A DNA stretch of 64,000 nucleotides from Knoxdaviesia capensis (Eukaryota; Ascomycota; Sordariomycetes; Microascales; Gondwanamycetaceae): contig LNGK01000009.1 in NCBI GenBank assembly GCA_001510575.1, positions 124,001-188,000 of the forward strand, in the 5' to 3' direction. Position 1 is the stretch's first letter; every line of letters begins with the position of its first letter. Of this stretch, positions 23,082-33,156 are shown one piece after another. A model generated the notes under the pieces. That model was not told where the DNA came from and did not search any database. It saw nothing but the letters and a program-made list of their open reading frames with translations. The translations under genes and the position numbers were made by a program.

Positions 23082-25418
23082 TTACTGTCTGTATACGATA
23101 CCTCTTACCGCATCTATGCTCCTCCGCATTTCTCATCATGTTGGCCGATTTTCTTTGCCTCAACACGTGTACTATGGAACATTTCCTCTTTATTTCATTT
23201 CATCAACCCCATCGAGTCTAGCCAGCTATTCCCGTTGTTCTGTCGACTCGACTGATGGCATGGAGCACACCTGTTTATTTATTGCCATATTCTTTTCCAC
23301 TGCGTTTCCGGAGTTTTGAATTCTTTCCAGCTTCCTCCAACTACACATGGAGAGCAAGCTTCATTTTTTTTGCGGTTTCGTCTGCCTTCATTTCGGTTTG
23401 AGAGTGGTTTCTTTTTGGGCGTCTCAAATCGCGTTTTTTCTTCTTCTCTACCTTTTTTTTTATCATCTCAGCGCAGAAGAGCCAACGACTCTTGGAACAT
23501 GTTTTTTCCTCTTTTTTCCCCCCGCCGTTTGGGTTTGTGTCAGTGTTTTTGCCAGCTGGGCGTCTTCTTGGTGTTTGTGGCTTTGTTGGAAGCCTTCGAA
23601 AAGAACGCACTGTCCTGTTTTTCGTCTGCCACAATGGTATTTCTGTACCGGATATCGAGCTACTACCAGGGCTCTTTGCTCTCGTCTTTTCATTTCACAA
23701 GGGGTGTAATCTGGGCCTCACTTTCATGAGACTGGATCGAGAGTGTGGGTAGGCAGGTGGTTTGACCTGGTCACCCTCGTCTCTTTTATTTCCCTCCTCT
23801 CCATTGGTGGATGCATTTTGATTTGGTCGTTTTTTTTTTCTGCTAACGCGAGTATCTCCTCTGATTGCTTCGGGCATTTGAAGTTTCTCTGGTTTTCTTG
23901 TCTCTTTTACTGTGTTTTTATCATGCTTTGATGGAGGGAGCTTTGGGGGATAGCGGAGGGGAGTCAATTGAATGTATTCTTTTTTGTGTTCTAGCTTTGG
24001 ATTCCTATTCTTTCCTGCCGTGCGAGTGGGTGGTTTCAGTCATTTTGTCAATACGACCCGCCATTTCGCTTTTGGCCTTGCAGACCTTCCAGGCTGTGTG
24101 ATACGCTGGGACTCTTATTGCAATGTGTGATGTGGACTGGATCTGGATGTGGGTGAACAATGGGACGTGCGGCAGGTGACCGGTTGCCCCCGGACCATGG
24201 CCCCACATATTCGGCAGCCGGGGAGTCGGGGTGGGGCGACAGGCGCGGGAAAGGGAGGAGAGAAAAGAGATACGAGACAGCTCTGGCGGTGTACATGCCT
24301 CGGGATGTTTGACCTGTTCTTTGGCCTCTTGCTGGTTGGATTTGGCCGGGTGGAAAGCAATGACAGGTCTTGGCGTGAGCTGCCGATACGAGAAGGGCCT
24401 GAGAGTGAGTGGCTGGCGGGGGAGATTTCTGGGTTAGAGAAATAGCAGGAGATGAGATGCAGGTGGTGGTGATCCAAGGCCGACGAGAAGCGGCAGAGAA
24501 AAAAAAGAGACGGCCGAAGAAGGTTGTTTGGTCGGGTGTGGCTATGGAGAGTGCGGAGAAGAAGACGAAGGGCTGGGTGAGGCTTGAGCTCGTATTTCAA
24601 CGGCATGTGGCCTGTCTCTTGATTTCTCTTTTATTTTTTTTGGGTTCTGTCTGACCGTTTCACTGATTGACTGGTTCTGGTGTCCGACATTCGCGTATAT
24701 TTATGGGAGGGGGGCTTGGACTCTTGTTTCTCTTCTGCTGTTTAGAGTTTCGCCGAGAGGGTTGCATTCCGCGGCCATTGCATTTCTCGTGAAGAATCAG
24801 TTGGGTCTGGGCTGGGGTTATGACACATGCTGCATGCCTGTTGGGTACGTCAACCTCCGCTGGACGCATTCTGGGGGATGATGCTATACTTGGACTCGCC
24901 TGGTTTCTCTCTCTGTATGTCCCGCCGGCGGGGGTGCGCGCCTGGTCAGTGTCTGGGGCCGGAAGGGGAGCGACTCGCGAGGAGGGGGGGTGTGAGGCTA
25001 TCTGGGACACTATGGGGCGAGGAGAGTCAGGCGCGGATCTGCAGATTCCCGCTGATATTGGTGTGGTGTGCTTTGTCCCTTCTCATATCTTGACGTTTTG
25101 TACGTACACGGCGGCGCTGGAGAACTGACTCTCATGTCTCGTCTACCCGCGGACCCCTCCTTTTCTTCGCCCGGAAAGGGATACTTTGGCGACCAGACGG
25201 GGGAGATATACGAGAACAAAGAACAACGTCCCGGCGGGGCGTGAGAGGGAGCAGAGAAGGGAAGTCGTCCCATGGCGTCTGGTGTACGAACCCTTGGACA
25301 GGAGACGCAGAGCAAGACGAGTCGCCGACTCTCGTGCGGCATGGGGGATATGGAGATTGATGAACAAGAGAAAAAGGGGGGGAAGCTGGGCAATGCGTGG
25401 TGAGTGATGGATGAGTAC

Positions 25419-25428
25419 ATATATATAT
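25419..25428 (+). promoter_or_regulatory. TATA-like box of the small secreted protein gene
   Basis: An ATATATATAT run, part of ACATATATATATGG, lies 227 nt before the ATG at 25655. It is followed by a CT-rich leader and an A-rich segment right before the start codon, an arrangement common in strongly expressed fungal genes. Confidence 0.4.
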
Positions 25429-25654
25429 GGCTCTTGTGTCCCGCGGTTTGGGTAACACATCTCTCTCGCCCTTTCTCGCCTCTCTACCACGTCCACTTAC
25501 ACCTTTCGTCTCTCGTTTCTCCCAACACACTCTGTCTTCCACACATCATTCCACCTTGACCTTTGCACTCTTGACTTACACCATCCACTCGCTCACCCAC
25601 CCTCGCTTAACAAACAAAAAAAAAACCAGCAAAAAAAAAGAGAGAGAGCCAACA

Positions 25655-26248
25655 ATGACGGCCTTCACCACGCTCCTCGCCACCGTCCTGGCCGCCGCCG
25701 GCTCGACCCGCGCGCTCTCGCTGCCGTACTGCGAGCCGGCGACGTACCGCTGTGCGGTCAACAGCGAGACGCACGTGCAGGGGTGGGCGGTGTGTGATGT
25801 CAATCACCAGTGGGTTGTAAGTTTCCCCCCTTTTCTCTCTCCTGGGTTTGTGTGTCTTCTTCCGTGACTCCTCCGTCCCTCTTTTTCTATTTTTCTCTCC
25901 CTCTCTCTCTCTCTGGGTTCTGGTCTCTCTCTCCCGTTTTTCTCTCTGGCGATGCTGCCGTCTTGCTCTCGGCCGTGGTGTGTTGGACCTTGGTGTGGTG
26001 CCAAGTCCGGCAGGTTTGTGTGTTCGTTGACACAGGAAACCCCGATGCAAACATTCCGCCCCCCCTCCAGACGAGGAACCTTCACACACACCTGGAACGC
26101 AGAGACAAACACACAAACGTGAGCATGGCCCTTGAACTAAACTTTGACCCCGCGTCACTCTCTGTTTTCTTGCTAGTACGCCGGAGACTGCCCGCCGAAG
26201 ACGACGTGCTACTTCAACTCGGACAACCAGAGCCCGTACTGCATCTAA
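25655..26248 (+). CDS. Small secreted cysteine-rich protein
   Basis: Exons 25655-25816 and 26177-26248 give 77 residues. Residues 1-21 form a signal peptide (Ala/Leu/Thr-rich core, ending STRALS). The mature part of about 56 residues has six cysteines spaced as CEPATYRC, AVC, GDCPPKTTC and PYC, which could form three disulfides, and aromatic residues around them (HQWVYAGD). The splice joins TGGGTT to TACGCCGG with a GTAAGT donor and GCTAG acceptor, and the second exon ends four nt-triplets after a conserved-looking SPYCI end. The 360-nt intron is long compared with the others here. The compact spacing resembles short cysteine-rich modules of fungal secreted proteins, some of which bind carbohydrate or act as effectors, but no function can be assigned. 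It stands alone between long non-coding stretches. Confidence 0.75.
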
Positions 26249-27071
26249 GACACAACGGCGGACTGTAGGGGTCACTGGCCGAAGAGGGTGGAGAAAGGAG
26301 GTTGGTTCAGTGCCGGTGATGGTCGGGTTTGTCTACGTTGTATTTGTGAGTGTGCCCGTGCATGAACGGCACACAAAGCTACCGGGAACACACTGGTCGA
26401 GATATGCATACGCAGTAATATACTACACACACGAACATCAATCACATCACATGAAAAGGAAAAGGCTAAGTGAACTGCATGCATTCTTGGATTCAGCCTG
26501 GAGGAAATTGGTTGACTTTCCCCGCCTTCTTCGCCTGTTCCTCCCGTCTCACGCCGACTAAACAACCAGGAAAGAAGAGAGTTCGATACTAGACACAAAC
26601 GAGCGAGAGTAACCGACGGAATGAGAAGAGAGAGAAAAGAGGAGATGCCCAGATGACATGATGGAAAGAATAAAAAGGACATACAGGAGCAAAGAGAGAA
26701 AAAGAAATAGCGAGACACCAAAAGAACAAGTTGACTTGAAAAAAAAAACGCCTCGAAGCCCTCCCTCCGTCTCTGTCGCCTCCCTCAGTTCGCCCACTCT
26801 GTGGGAATCCTCATTGGCGTCTCACAGGATCTCGTGTCTTGAGGTGGTGTTCCCCATGTCGACAAAGTTCACGCATCGAAGCAGCTGGTAAAACAGGGGA
26901 TGTCGAGCAGAGAGGCGGGGCGGGCTGGAGCGACGGAGGAGAGGGCGAAACCCAAAAGACAAAAAGAAAACAGGTTGATGCCAGAGTCACATTAGCTTGG
27001 AACGAGACAATAACGGGATCATAACGCGAAAGGCCCCCAAGCAAAGGAAAACACCGTCGTGGACCGGGTGT
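26249..27071. other. Convergent 3' regions of the secreted protein gene and atg8
   Basis: No gene seen. The DNA is purine-rich on the plus strand from 26560 to 26760 with a poly(A) run near 26740. Open frames here are short and without domains. Confidence 0.6.
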
Positions 27072-27903
27072 TTAGGCGGACTCGTCGGCACCGAAAGTGT
27101 TCTCTCCGGAGTAGGTGATGTACAGGAATCTAGGAAGAGAGCAAGACGGGGTTTTGTTAGCAAAAGGTTCGGCAGATAAAAATTGCGGCTGCGCGCGAAG
27201 AGGGCGCGAAAAGGACCGGCGACTGTAGAGTGTGCAGAGGACATACCCATCAGGATCCTTGTGCTCCTCGTAGATGGTCGACATCAGCGACGCGGTCGGT
27301 GGTAGCACTCCGTCGATGAAGAGGAAAATGGCCTTTTCGGGGGACAGCTTGATGCGCTTGCGAATCACATAGACGAACTGACCGACGGTGAGATCGGCGG
27401 GCACGAGGTACTTCTTCTTGTCGATAGTGGGGATTTCCGACCGTTCAACCTTCTCGCAAATCACCTGTGCAGGGGGGGAGGCAAAGAGAGGCGGAGTTAG
27501 TAACCGGGGCGTCCAGAGCGACAAGCAAAAAGCAAGACCAAAAAAAAGTGAAGCTGCCGGAAGCATCACCATCACCATCGCCAGCTCGGAATCAACGGTT
27601 ACGGCAGACGCTGACGGAGCAAACCGGCGTTGGTGATAGTAATCACGGAGTGGCGGGGTAGCACAGGCAGAAGTAATCACATCAACCACGGACGAAGCTT
27701 ATAAAGCTTTATCGCTAGCCACCTGATGATGCGATACGATGCCCCCCGCCTTTTCAGCTTTCCCCTCCTCAAGGATGACGACGCAGAAGTGGAAACGGAG
27801 GCTCTCAACGTACAGGAATGCGATCACCATATTTCTGGCGGATGCGCTCGGCCTCGGCCTTCCGCTTGTCGAACGGGTGCTCGTCCTTGAATCTGACACG
27901 CAT
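27072..27903 (-). CDS. atg8: Autophagy ubiquitin-like protein Atg8
   Basis: Read 27903-27814, 27464-27247, 27129-27072: 121 residues. Atg8 is conjugated to phosphatidylethanolamine and drives autophagosome growth and cargo capture. The whole conserved protein is present: MRVRFKDEHPFDKRKAEAER, the joint DRIP/VICEKVERSE, KKKYLVPADLTVGQFVYVIR, KAIFLFIDGVLPPTASLMS, and GFLYITYSGENTFG. The Gly of TFG is followed by ADESA, a five-residue tail that Atg4 would remove before conjugation. Introns are 349 nt (GTACGT...CACAG) and 117 nt (GTATGT...CCTAG); the first is long for this window. Upstream on the minus strand the leader is very pyrimidine-rich (27904-28180). Identity is certain. Confidence 0.97.
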
Positions 27904-29716
27904 GGTGAGAGTTTTGGTAAGTTGGGCGGGTAAAGGAAAAAGAAAAAGACGGGTTCAGGCGGTGACGCGGTGAAGAAGAGAAAAAAGGAGTCGATAGGAA
28001 TAAGAAGCGACGGAAAGGGATGAAGTGGGAGAGAAACTGAAGATGATGATAAAAATCCAGGGTTGGGAGGAAAAGAAAAGAAGAGAGAAGAAGAAAAAAA
28101 GAGAAGGGAAGAAGAAGATGGACTTTTGGGAGGAGGGAAGGAAAAGCAGAGAAGGAAGGCGATCGAAGCCTGACAAAGAGAGAAAGAGCGAGTGAAATCC
28201 CCAAAGTTCAAGGCATGAAAGTTTACGTATGTCAGCGGTACCTGGACCGCCTGTGTGTGCAGTGACGGTCTGGCTGTCACACGGGCGCCGGGGCTGCGTG
28301 AGTCAAAGTACCAGGTACATGGCTGGCCGCTAGTCATCCCCCTCCTTCCCACGCAAGGCAGGCTGCGCTTGCCTGAGTGCAGTGGCTGCGGCTTTCCTGT
28401 TACAGGCTGCCTGCCGCTCCGGCTGGCTTCAGCTGTTGTCAGGTGCAGGCACAAGTCACGCCTGAGGATGTACAGGAACTTGTGCACATGTACTTACTGG
28501 TCTGCGGACTACACATGTTGGTAAAGCATTGCGGGTGCACGTTCTTGATGCTCCAGGAGTACGTGCACCACGTGAATTGGCGGTGTTCTTCTTCTTCTTC
28601 GGCCTCGTCCCTCGTAATGTCTGGCGTCTTCACCGCCTTCGCGAACCTGAAGCTTTGCAGGCAGCCTGGGGGGGTGTTTTTTGGTTCGTTCGTTGTGTTA
28701 GGGTTCTGGGGTGTATGCAAACATCTGGATCAGTTCGGCAGCCAATTGCTGGCTGTGGATTTGCTGAAAGCGGGGGAGAGGCTTTTGGTCTCTTGCCTGT
28801 TACGGAACCGACGACGCCAAAGGGCCAAAGTGACGGCCAGCTGCGGCCAGGTGGCACGGCGTTTGGAGTGGCAGATCTGGCCGGTGAAGAGCTGCCGCAC
28901 AGGGATCCCGTGACTGCGGCACCCAGCTGTGTCGTTTATTCCAGGCAGAAACCGCCCTGGAGCTGTGGGCTACAGACAGCCAAACGCACAGCTTAACCAG
29001 AATCCTGCCCCGAGCACAGTCATCGCTATCTGCATATCATGCAGGAACGAACACCCAGCAAACGCCGAGTGAGGGCGGCTGAAAGTCAAGCTTCCCGACT
29101 CTCCCAATGGATGGTGGAATGAAGCCTTACCGGGGTTATGGCCATAACGGGGTGGCAGTCGGAGAAGGAGAGAAGAGAGCTGCAACTTCCCCATCCGCTC
29201 TCCCTCGTTCCTTCCTTCCTCATTCCGCAACATCGACTGATCCACACATGATGATCGTTCCATCCAAAGCGCTTCTTTCCTCCAAAAGTGCGGCTTCCAG
29301 AACACTCCTCTAGAACACCTCCCGGTTTCGACGTCATTTTGGCGTCGCGCGTTGGGTGCTATATCTGGATAAAAGTAAATATATAAAAAAGACAGATCCT
29401 GTAAAAAACAAAAATAAAACTTTCAAAAAAAGCCTTCCATAAGCTTTCTTGACCAGTTGTTTGACCCTCTTCGACTTTTGCACTGGGCCCACCTGTAGTG
29501 AAACCCTTGATTCTTCGACTGCAGCTTCTGTTGCTGTGTTTGCTCCCCCCACTTCCCCCTCCGGCACTTCTTCTCTTGTCGTTCTCGAAGATATCTGTCC
29601 GGCGTTTTATCCCGCAAACATCCTCGATTCTCGACTTCACGTCTTTTGAATTCCTCCAGAATCAATTTCATATCCACCAACCAACCCGGCACCTTGAAGC
29701 CACAGCCCAACCAACC
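27904..29716. other. Divergent promoter region between atg8 and hem13
   Basis: No gene is supported. 27904-28180 is the pyrimidine-rich atg8 leader (minus strand). 28230-28980 is more GC-rich and full of short palindromes such as GTGCAC and CACGTG, with a GTTAGGGTT box at about 28697. A TATA box for hem13 is at 29380. Overlapping open frames (28377-28913 and others) show no domain. Confidence 0.55.
29380..29387 (+). promoter_or_regulatory. TATA box of hem13
   Basis: TATATAAA followed by poly(A) lies 337 nt before the hem13 ATG, with a CT-rich leader (29440-29690) after it. Confidence 0.45.
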
Positions 29717-30784
29717 ATGGCTGACTCCGCCGCGCCCGCCCCGGCCGGAGCGTCGATGCTCCAGCGCGACGCCGAGCTCCTGAGCGCCGGCCCCGTGACC
29801 GACGCCTCGCCGATGCGGCTGCGCATGGAAAAGTTCGTCAAGGACCAGCAGAACGAGATCGTGGCCGAGCTGGAGCGCATCGACGGCCAGCCGTTCCGCC
29901 GCGACGTGTGGTCGCGCGCCGACGGCGGCGGCGGCGGCATCACGTGCGTGCTGCAAGACAGCTCCGTGTTCGAAAAGGCCGGCGTGGCCGTGTCGGTGGT
30001 GTACGGCACGCTGCAGCAGCCGGCCATCCAGCGCATGCGCGCCAACCACAAGAGCCTGAGCGCCGCCACCGCCGTCGCGCCGCTGGACTTCTTCGTGGCC
30101 GGCCTGAGCATGGTGCTGCACCCGCGCAACCCCATGGCGCCGACCGTGCACCTCAACTACCGCTACTTCGAGACCTTCGACGCCGCCGGCACCACCAACT
30201 CGTGGTGGTTCGGCGGCGGCACCGACCTGACGCCGGCCTACGTGTTCGACGACGACGCCGTGCACTTCCACAACACCATCAAGGCCGCGTGCGACCGCCA
30301 CGACCCGGCCTACTACCCGCGCTACAAGGCGTGGTGCGACGACTACTTCCAGAACAAGCACCGCGGCGAGCGGCGCGGCCTGGGCGGCATCTTCTTCGAC
30401 GACCTGGACGCGTCGGTGGCGCCGCGCGAGCACACCTTCGCCTTCGTCCAGGACTGCCTGCGCGCCTTCCTGCCGTCGTACGTGCCGATCATCGAGCGGC
30501 GCAAGGACATGGCCGCCACCGACGCCGAGAAGCAGTGGCAGCAGATCCGCCGCGGCCGCTACGTCGAGTTCAACCTGGTGCACGACCGCGGCACGGCCTT
30601 CGGCCTGCACACCCCCGGCGCGCGCATTGAGAGCATCCTGATGACCCTGCCGCTGACCGCGAGCTGGCAGTACATGCACGAGCCCGAGCCGGGCAGTCGG
30701 GAGGCGCGGCTGGTCGAGCTGCTGCAGACGCCGGTGGAGTGGGCGACGGACGTGACCCAGGGGAAGTCGACGGAAGAAAAGTAG
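29717..30784 (+). CDS. hem13: Coproporphyrinogen III oxidase
   Basis: A single exon of 355 residues. It catalyses the oxygen-dependent oxidative decarboxylation of coproporphyrinogen III to protoporphyrinogen IX in haem synthesis. Family blocks appear in order: GGITCVLQDSSVFEKAGVAV (residues about 74-93), HPRNPMAPTVHLNYRYFE, WWFGGGTDLTPAY, WCDDYFQNKHRGERRGLGGI followed by FFDDLD, and GRYVEFNLVHDRGTAFGL followed by TPGARIESILMTLP. The ATG at 29717 in CCAACCATGG context is taken as the start. The open frame runs further upstream (a Leu/Pro-rich stretch encoded by the CT-rich leader), but that part looks like translated untranslated DNA. With this start the enzyme lacks a presequence, as in cytosolic yeast Hem13. 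GC3 is extremely high. Confidence 0.95.
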   Translation: MADSAAPAPAGASMLQRDAELLSAGPVTDASPMRLRMEKFVKDQQNEIVAELERIDGQPFRRDVWSRADGGGGGITCVLQDSSVFEKAGVAVSVVYGTLQQPAIQRMRANHKSLSAATAVAPLDFFVAGLSMVLHPRNPMAPTVHLNYRYFETFDAAGTTNSWWFGGGTDLTPAYVFDDDAVHFHNTIKAACDRHDPAYYPRYKAWCDDYFQNKHRGERRGLGGIFFDDLDASVAPREHTFAFVQDCLRAFLPSYVPIIERRKDMAATDAEKQWQQIRRGRYVEFNLVHDRGTAFGLHTPGARIESILMTLPLTASWQYMHEPEPGSREARLVELLQTPVEWATDVTQGKSTEEK

Positions 30785-31921
30785 ATGAGAATCTTGCGGC
30801 CTGTATTGGCATTTTGTTTTCGTTTTTCTCTCTTATATCTACACCTCCCCCCCCACTCTTCTCGGCAGTCACTCTCTCATTCTGCAGAGGGGATACTCAA
30901 GCTACATATGAGCATCAGCAGGCCCATATTTACACTCTCCTATCCATCATGTATATCACATCCTGTGTATTCTAGCCACCAAAAGCAAAACAAAGTAAAA
31001 TCTCTATTTATTCACCTGTGCCTGGTCCAGGTGCTTCTACTCTCCAGGACAGCCCGACCTGCATGAAGCAGTCGAGTGACGACGGATCGGGGTCGCAAGA
31101 GCTTCATATTGAGGGAATGGGTCTGTCTGTGATAGAACAAGAGTGTCTGAGTTGAAGGTGGGTGCTGAGATGGCGAGACTACTTGGAACTTGCTCTTTAA
31201 ACGACGGGACATTCGCCGAGTATCTATACCTAGCCCTCTGCCGCTGTGTCTCCTCTCTCACGTGACGTGGTGATTCTACCGCAGAGACAGTCAAGTCAGA
31301 CCGAGACTCCCTCTCATCACCAAACTCGGCCTTCTATCGTGTGCTGCCTCTTTTTTCCCGTGCATCAGCCGTGCAGAGCCCGCAATCTCCAACGACGAAG
31401 AGCTTCTCACATCACAATGTGTATCAACACTGGTTGAATCTGCACCGCCGTAAGGAGCAGAAGTCGCAAATACGAAAGAGAGAAAAAGGGTTTGCACAGG
31501 AGGTCAGCCCATGCCGTCCGACAGCTCACCCATGTATACGGTGTGCCCGGATATTGATGTGAGTTACATACAGCCTTTGAGTCCTGAGTCAGTCCCGTAT
31601 TTTATAGCCTAGTGAAGATTAACACCCGTTCTTTATCCCCTGAAAACATTCCGTAGTGTCGTAGTACTGCTATAACCTCTAAGCTCATCTGGCTTTGTCG
31701 TTGGAGAGAACACACATTCTATAGGGTTAGGGTTATCTTGGATGTTTTGATATATAAATTGTTTGATTATCTTTAGCTGGAACTCGTTTATCAGACCAAA
31801 CAAAAGGGCAGCAAATATTTTTCCCAACGCCAAACCAAACTTCCTCCTGTATTTACTCTCCATCACAACTTTGTTTCTCTGCCACCACGCCCCACCTCAT
31901 TGACCATCCACCGCCGACACG
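30785..31921. other. Intergenic region between hem13 and the SWIM-finger gene
   Basis: No gene seen. It holds the 3' region of hem13 and the promoter of the gene at 31922, with a telomere-like motif at 31722-31735. Confidence 0.6.
31722..31735 (+). promoter_or_regulatory. Telomere-like TAGGGTTAGGGTTA box
   Basis: Two TTAGGG-type units lie 187 nt before the ATG at 31922. In yeast such boxes bind Tbf1-type factors; a role here is inferred. Confidence 0.4.
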
Positions 31922-32566
31922 ATGGCCGCCCAACTTGTGACCAACCGCGAACTGGTGACGGACATCATCAACGGTCTGCACAACACCGATGATCTCTTCC
32001 CCCAGCCTCCCGGACCGCCGGAGCGCAAGCTGGTCCTGCACCCCTACCACGAGGCCCTCCTCGGCGCGCTGCACGTGCTGGTGAGCCCGCTGCTGCTCCC
32101 CGCCCTCGGCCTCCTCGACACCGAGGGCGCCGTGGTGCGCCTGTACCGCGCCGACGCGCCGGCCACCGGCGACCCGGGCGCCGCGCCGCCGCTGGCCATG
32201 TACCTGGTGCGGTCGGGCTTGCCGGGCCCGCGCCGCAACTCGCGTCACGTCATGCTGCGTGGCTGGTCGTGCAACTGCGCGGCCTTCAGCTACGAGCTCT
32301 TCGTGGCCACCCAGGACGAGGCCATCGCGCCCCCGGTGGCGCCGGCGCCGGCGCCGCCGCCGGCTCCCGAGGACGACCAGCACGCCCCCGGTGCGTGGGT
32401 GTTCGGCGGCTTCTCCCGCGGGGCTGCGGCGTTCGGCGGCCGCGTTCCGTGCTGCAAGCACCTGCTGGCGTGCGTGCTGGCCGAGCACTGGCCAACTGCC
32501 CGCAGCTTTGTCACGCACATCGGCCTGCCCGACGACATGCTTGTCGGCATCGAGGCCGAGCTGTGA
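31922..32566 (+). CDS. SWIM zinc-finger protein, probable Sws1/Shu2-type Rad51 regulator
   Basis: A single exon of 214 residues. The SWIM motif CxC...CxH is formed by Cys117-Asn-Cys119 and Cys178-Lys-His180 (GWSCNCAAFSYELF, then VPCCKHLLACVLAEHW). CKHLLA directly after the last cysteine is characteristic of the Sws1/Shu2/ZSWIM7 group, whose members help Rad51 paralogs in homologous recombination. The spacing between the two halves is 58 residues because of a Pro/Ala-rich insert (about residues 135-160), longer than in the small yeast and human proteins. The N-terminal half is helical (LVTDIINGLH; HEALLGALHVLVSPLLLPAL). The ATG follows CGACACG, and no upstream in-frame ATG was taken. Other SWIM proteins of unknown role are an alternative. 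Confidence 0.7.
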   Translation: MAAQLVTNRELVTDIINGLHNTDDLFPQPPGPPERKLVLHPYHEALLGALHVLVSPLLLPALGLLDTEGAVVRLYRADAPATGDPGAAPPLAMYLVRSGLPGPRRNSRHVMLRGWSCNCAAFSYELFVATQDEAIAPPVAPAPAPPPAPEDDQHAPGAWVFGGFSRGAAAFGGRVPCCKHLLACVLAEHWPTARSFVTHIGLPDDMLVGIEAEL

Positions 32567-33156
32567 AGAGGGGCCGGTTTCTCTTCTTTGCCTGTTGCGT
32601 GCATTGCGGAGATACGATCGATACACCATGGACGGAGTTTTGATGGGTTGTACGGGCTTTCTTTGCATTCGGAGTTTTCGTGGGTTGGATGGATTCTTTT
32701 CCCGGGTTTCTTGTACGGTTATTTGATACCCCCTAGGAGCATAGCAACGCATTACAATTGAGAAGTCCTCTAAGTTGAACTGCTCATCTGATGTCGTGAA
32801 ACCAACCTTTTCTCAAGCACTAAGTACCTTCAAGGAGGAGAAACCATGTTCTATTTCTTGAGCAAACCAGGTCGTATTCTTTTCGTCCGGGCCATGATTC
32901 TCGTCGACGATGCTCTCACCACATTTCATAAGAAACATCACAAAAAAGCCCCCCCTCAAGGACACCTACGTACGTGGTGGCACTTCAGGAGAGCATGACG
33001 AGCAACCTCCTGCATCACGGCGATACTACAAGAAGAAACACTTCCGCACATTGCATTGAATCCCATCCCGTTACATTCATAATGACCACGATAGGATACA
33101 CTCGGACGCAGCCGGTTATAAGCATCTATGCTAGGCTAGGACCGGCGGCGGCCGCC
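32567..33156. other. Convergent 3' regions of the SWIM-finger gene and rpn8
   Basis: No gene seen; unremarkable sequence with one ACGTACGT palindrome near 32966. Confidence 0.6.

Larger units (their letters stand above)
22937..25654. other. Intergenic region, no gene recognised
   Basis: The first part is CT- and T-rich 3' sequence of ptaB with a (CT)n run. From about 24100 to 25400 the base composition becomes more even and open frames of up to 163 codons occur on both strands (for example 24115-24606, minus), but none has a domain or splice structure I can support. The right end carries a TATA-like box for the gene at 25655. A long non-coding transcript is possible but not shown. Confidence 0.5.

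Noticed and set aside
24115..24606. 163-codon minus-strand frame
   Set aside because: Ser/His/Pro-rich composition without domains; probably shadow of G-rich DNA.
28377..28913. 178-codon frame upstream of hem13
   Set aside because: No recognisable domain; overlaps other frames of similar length in promoter DNA.
29498..29716. N-terminal extension of coproporphyrinogen oxidase (Leu/Pro-rich)
   Set aside because: It is translated CT-rich leader; the good ATG context at 29717 and the absence of a presequence in yeast Hem13 favour the shorter form.
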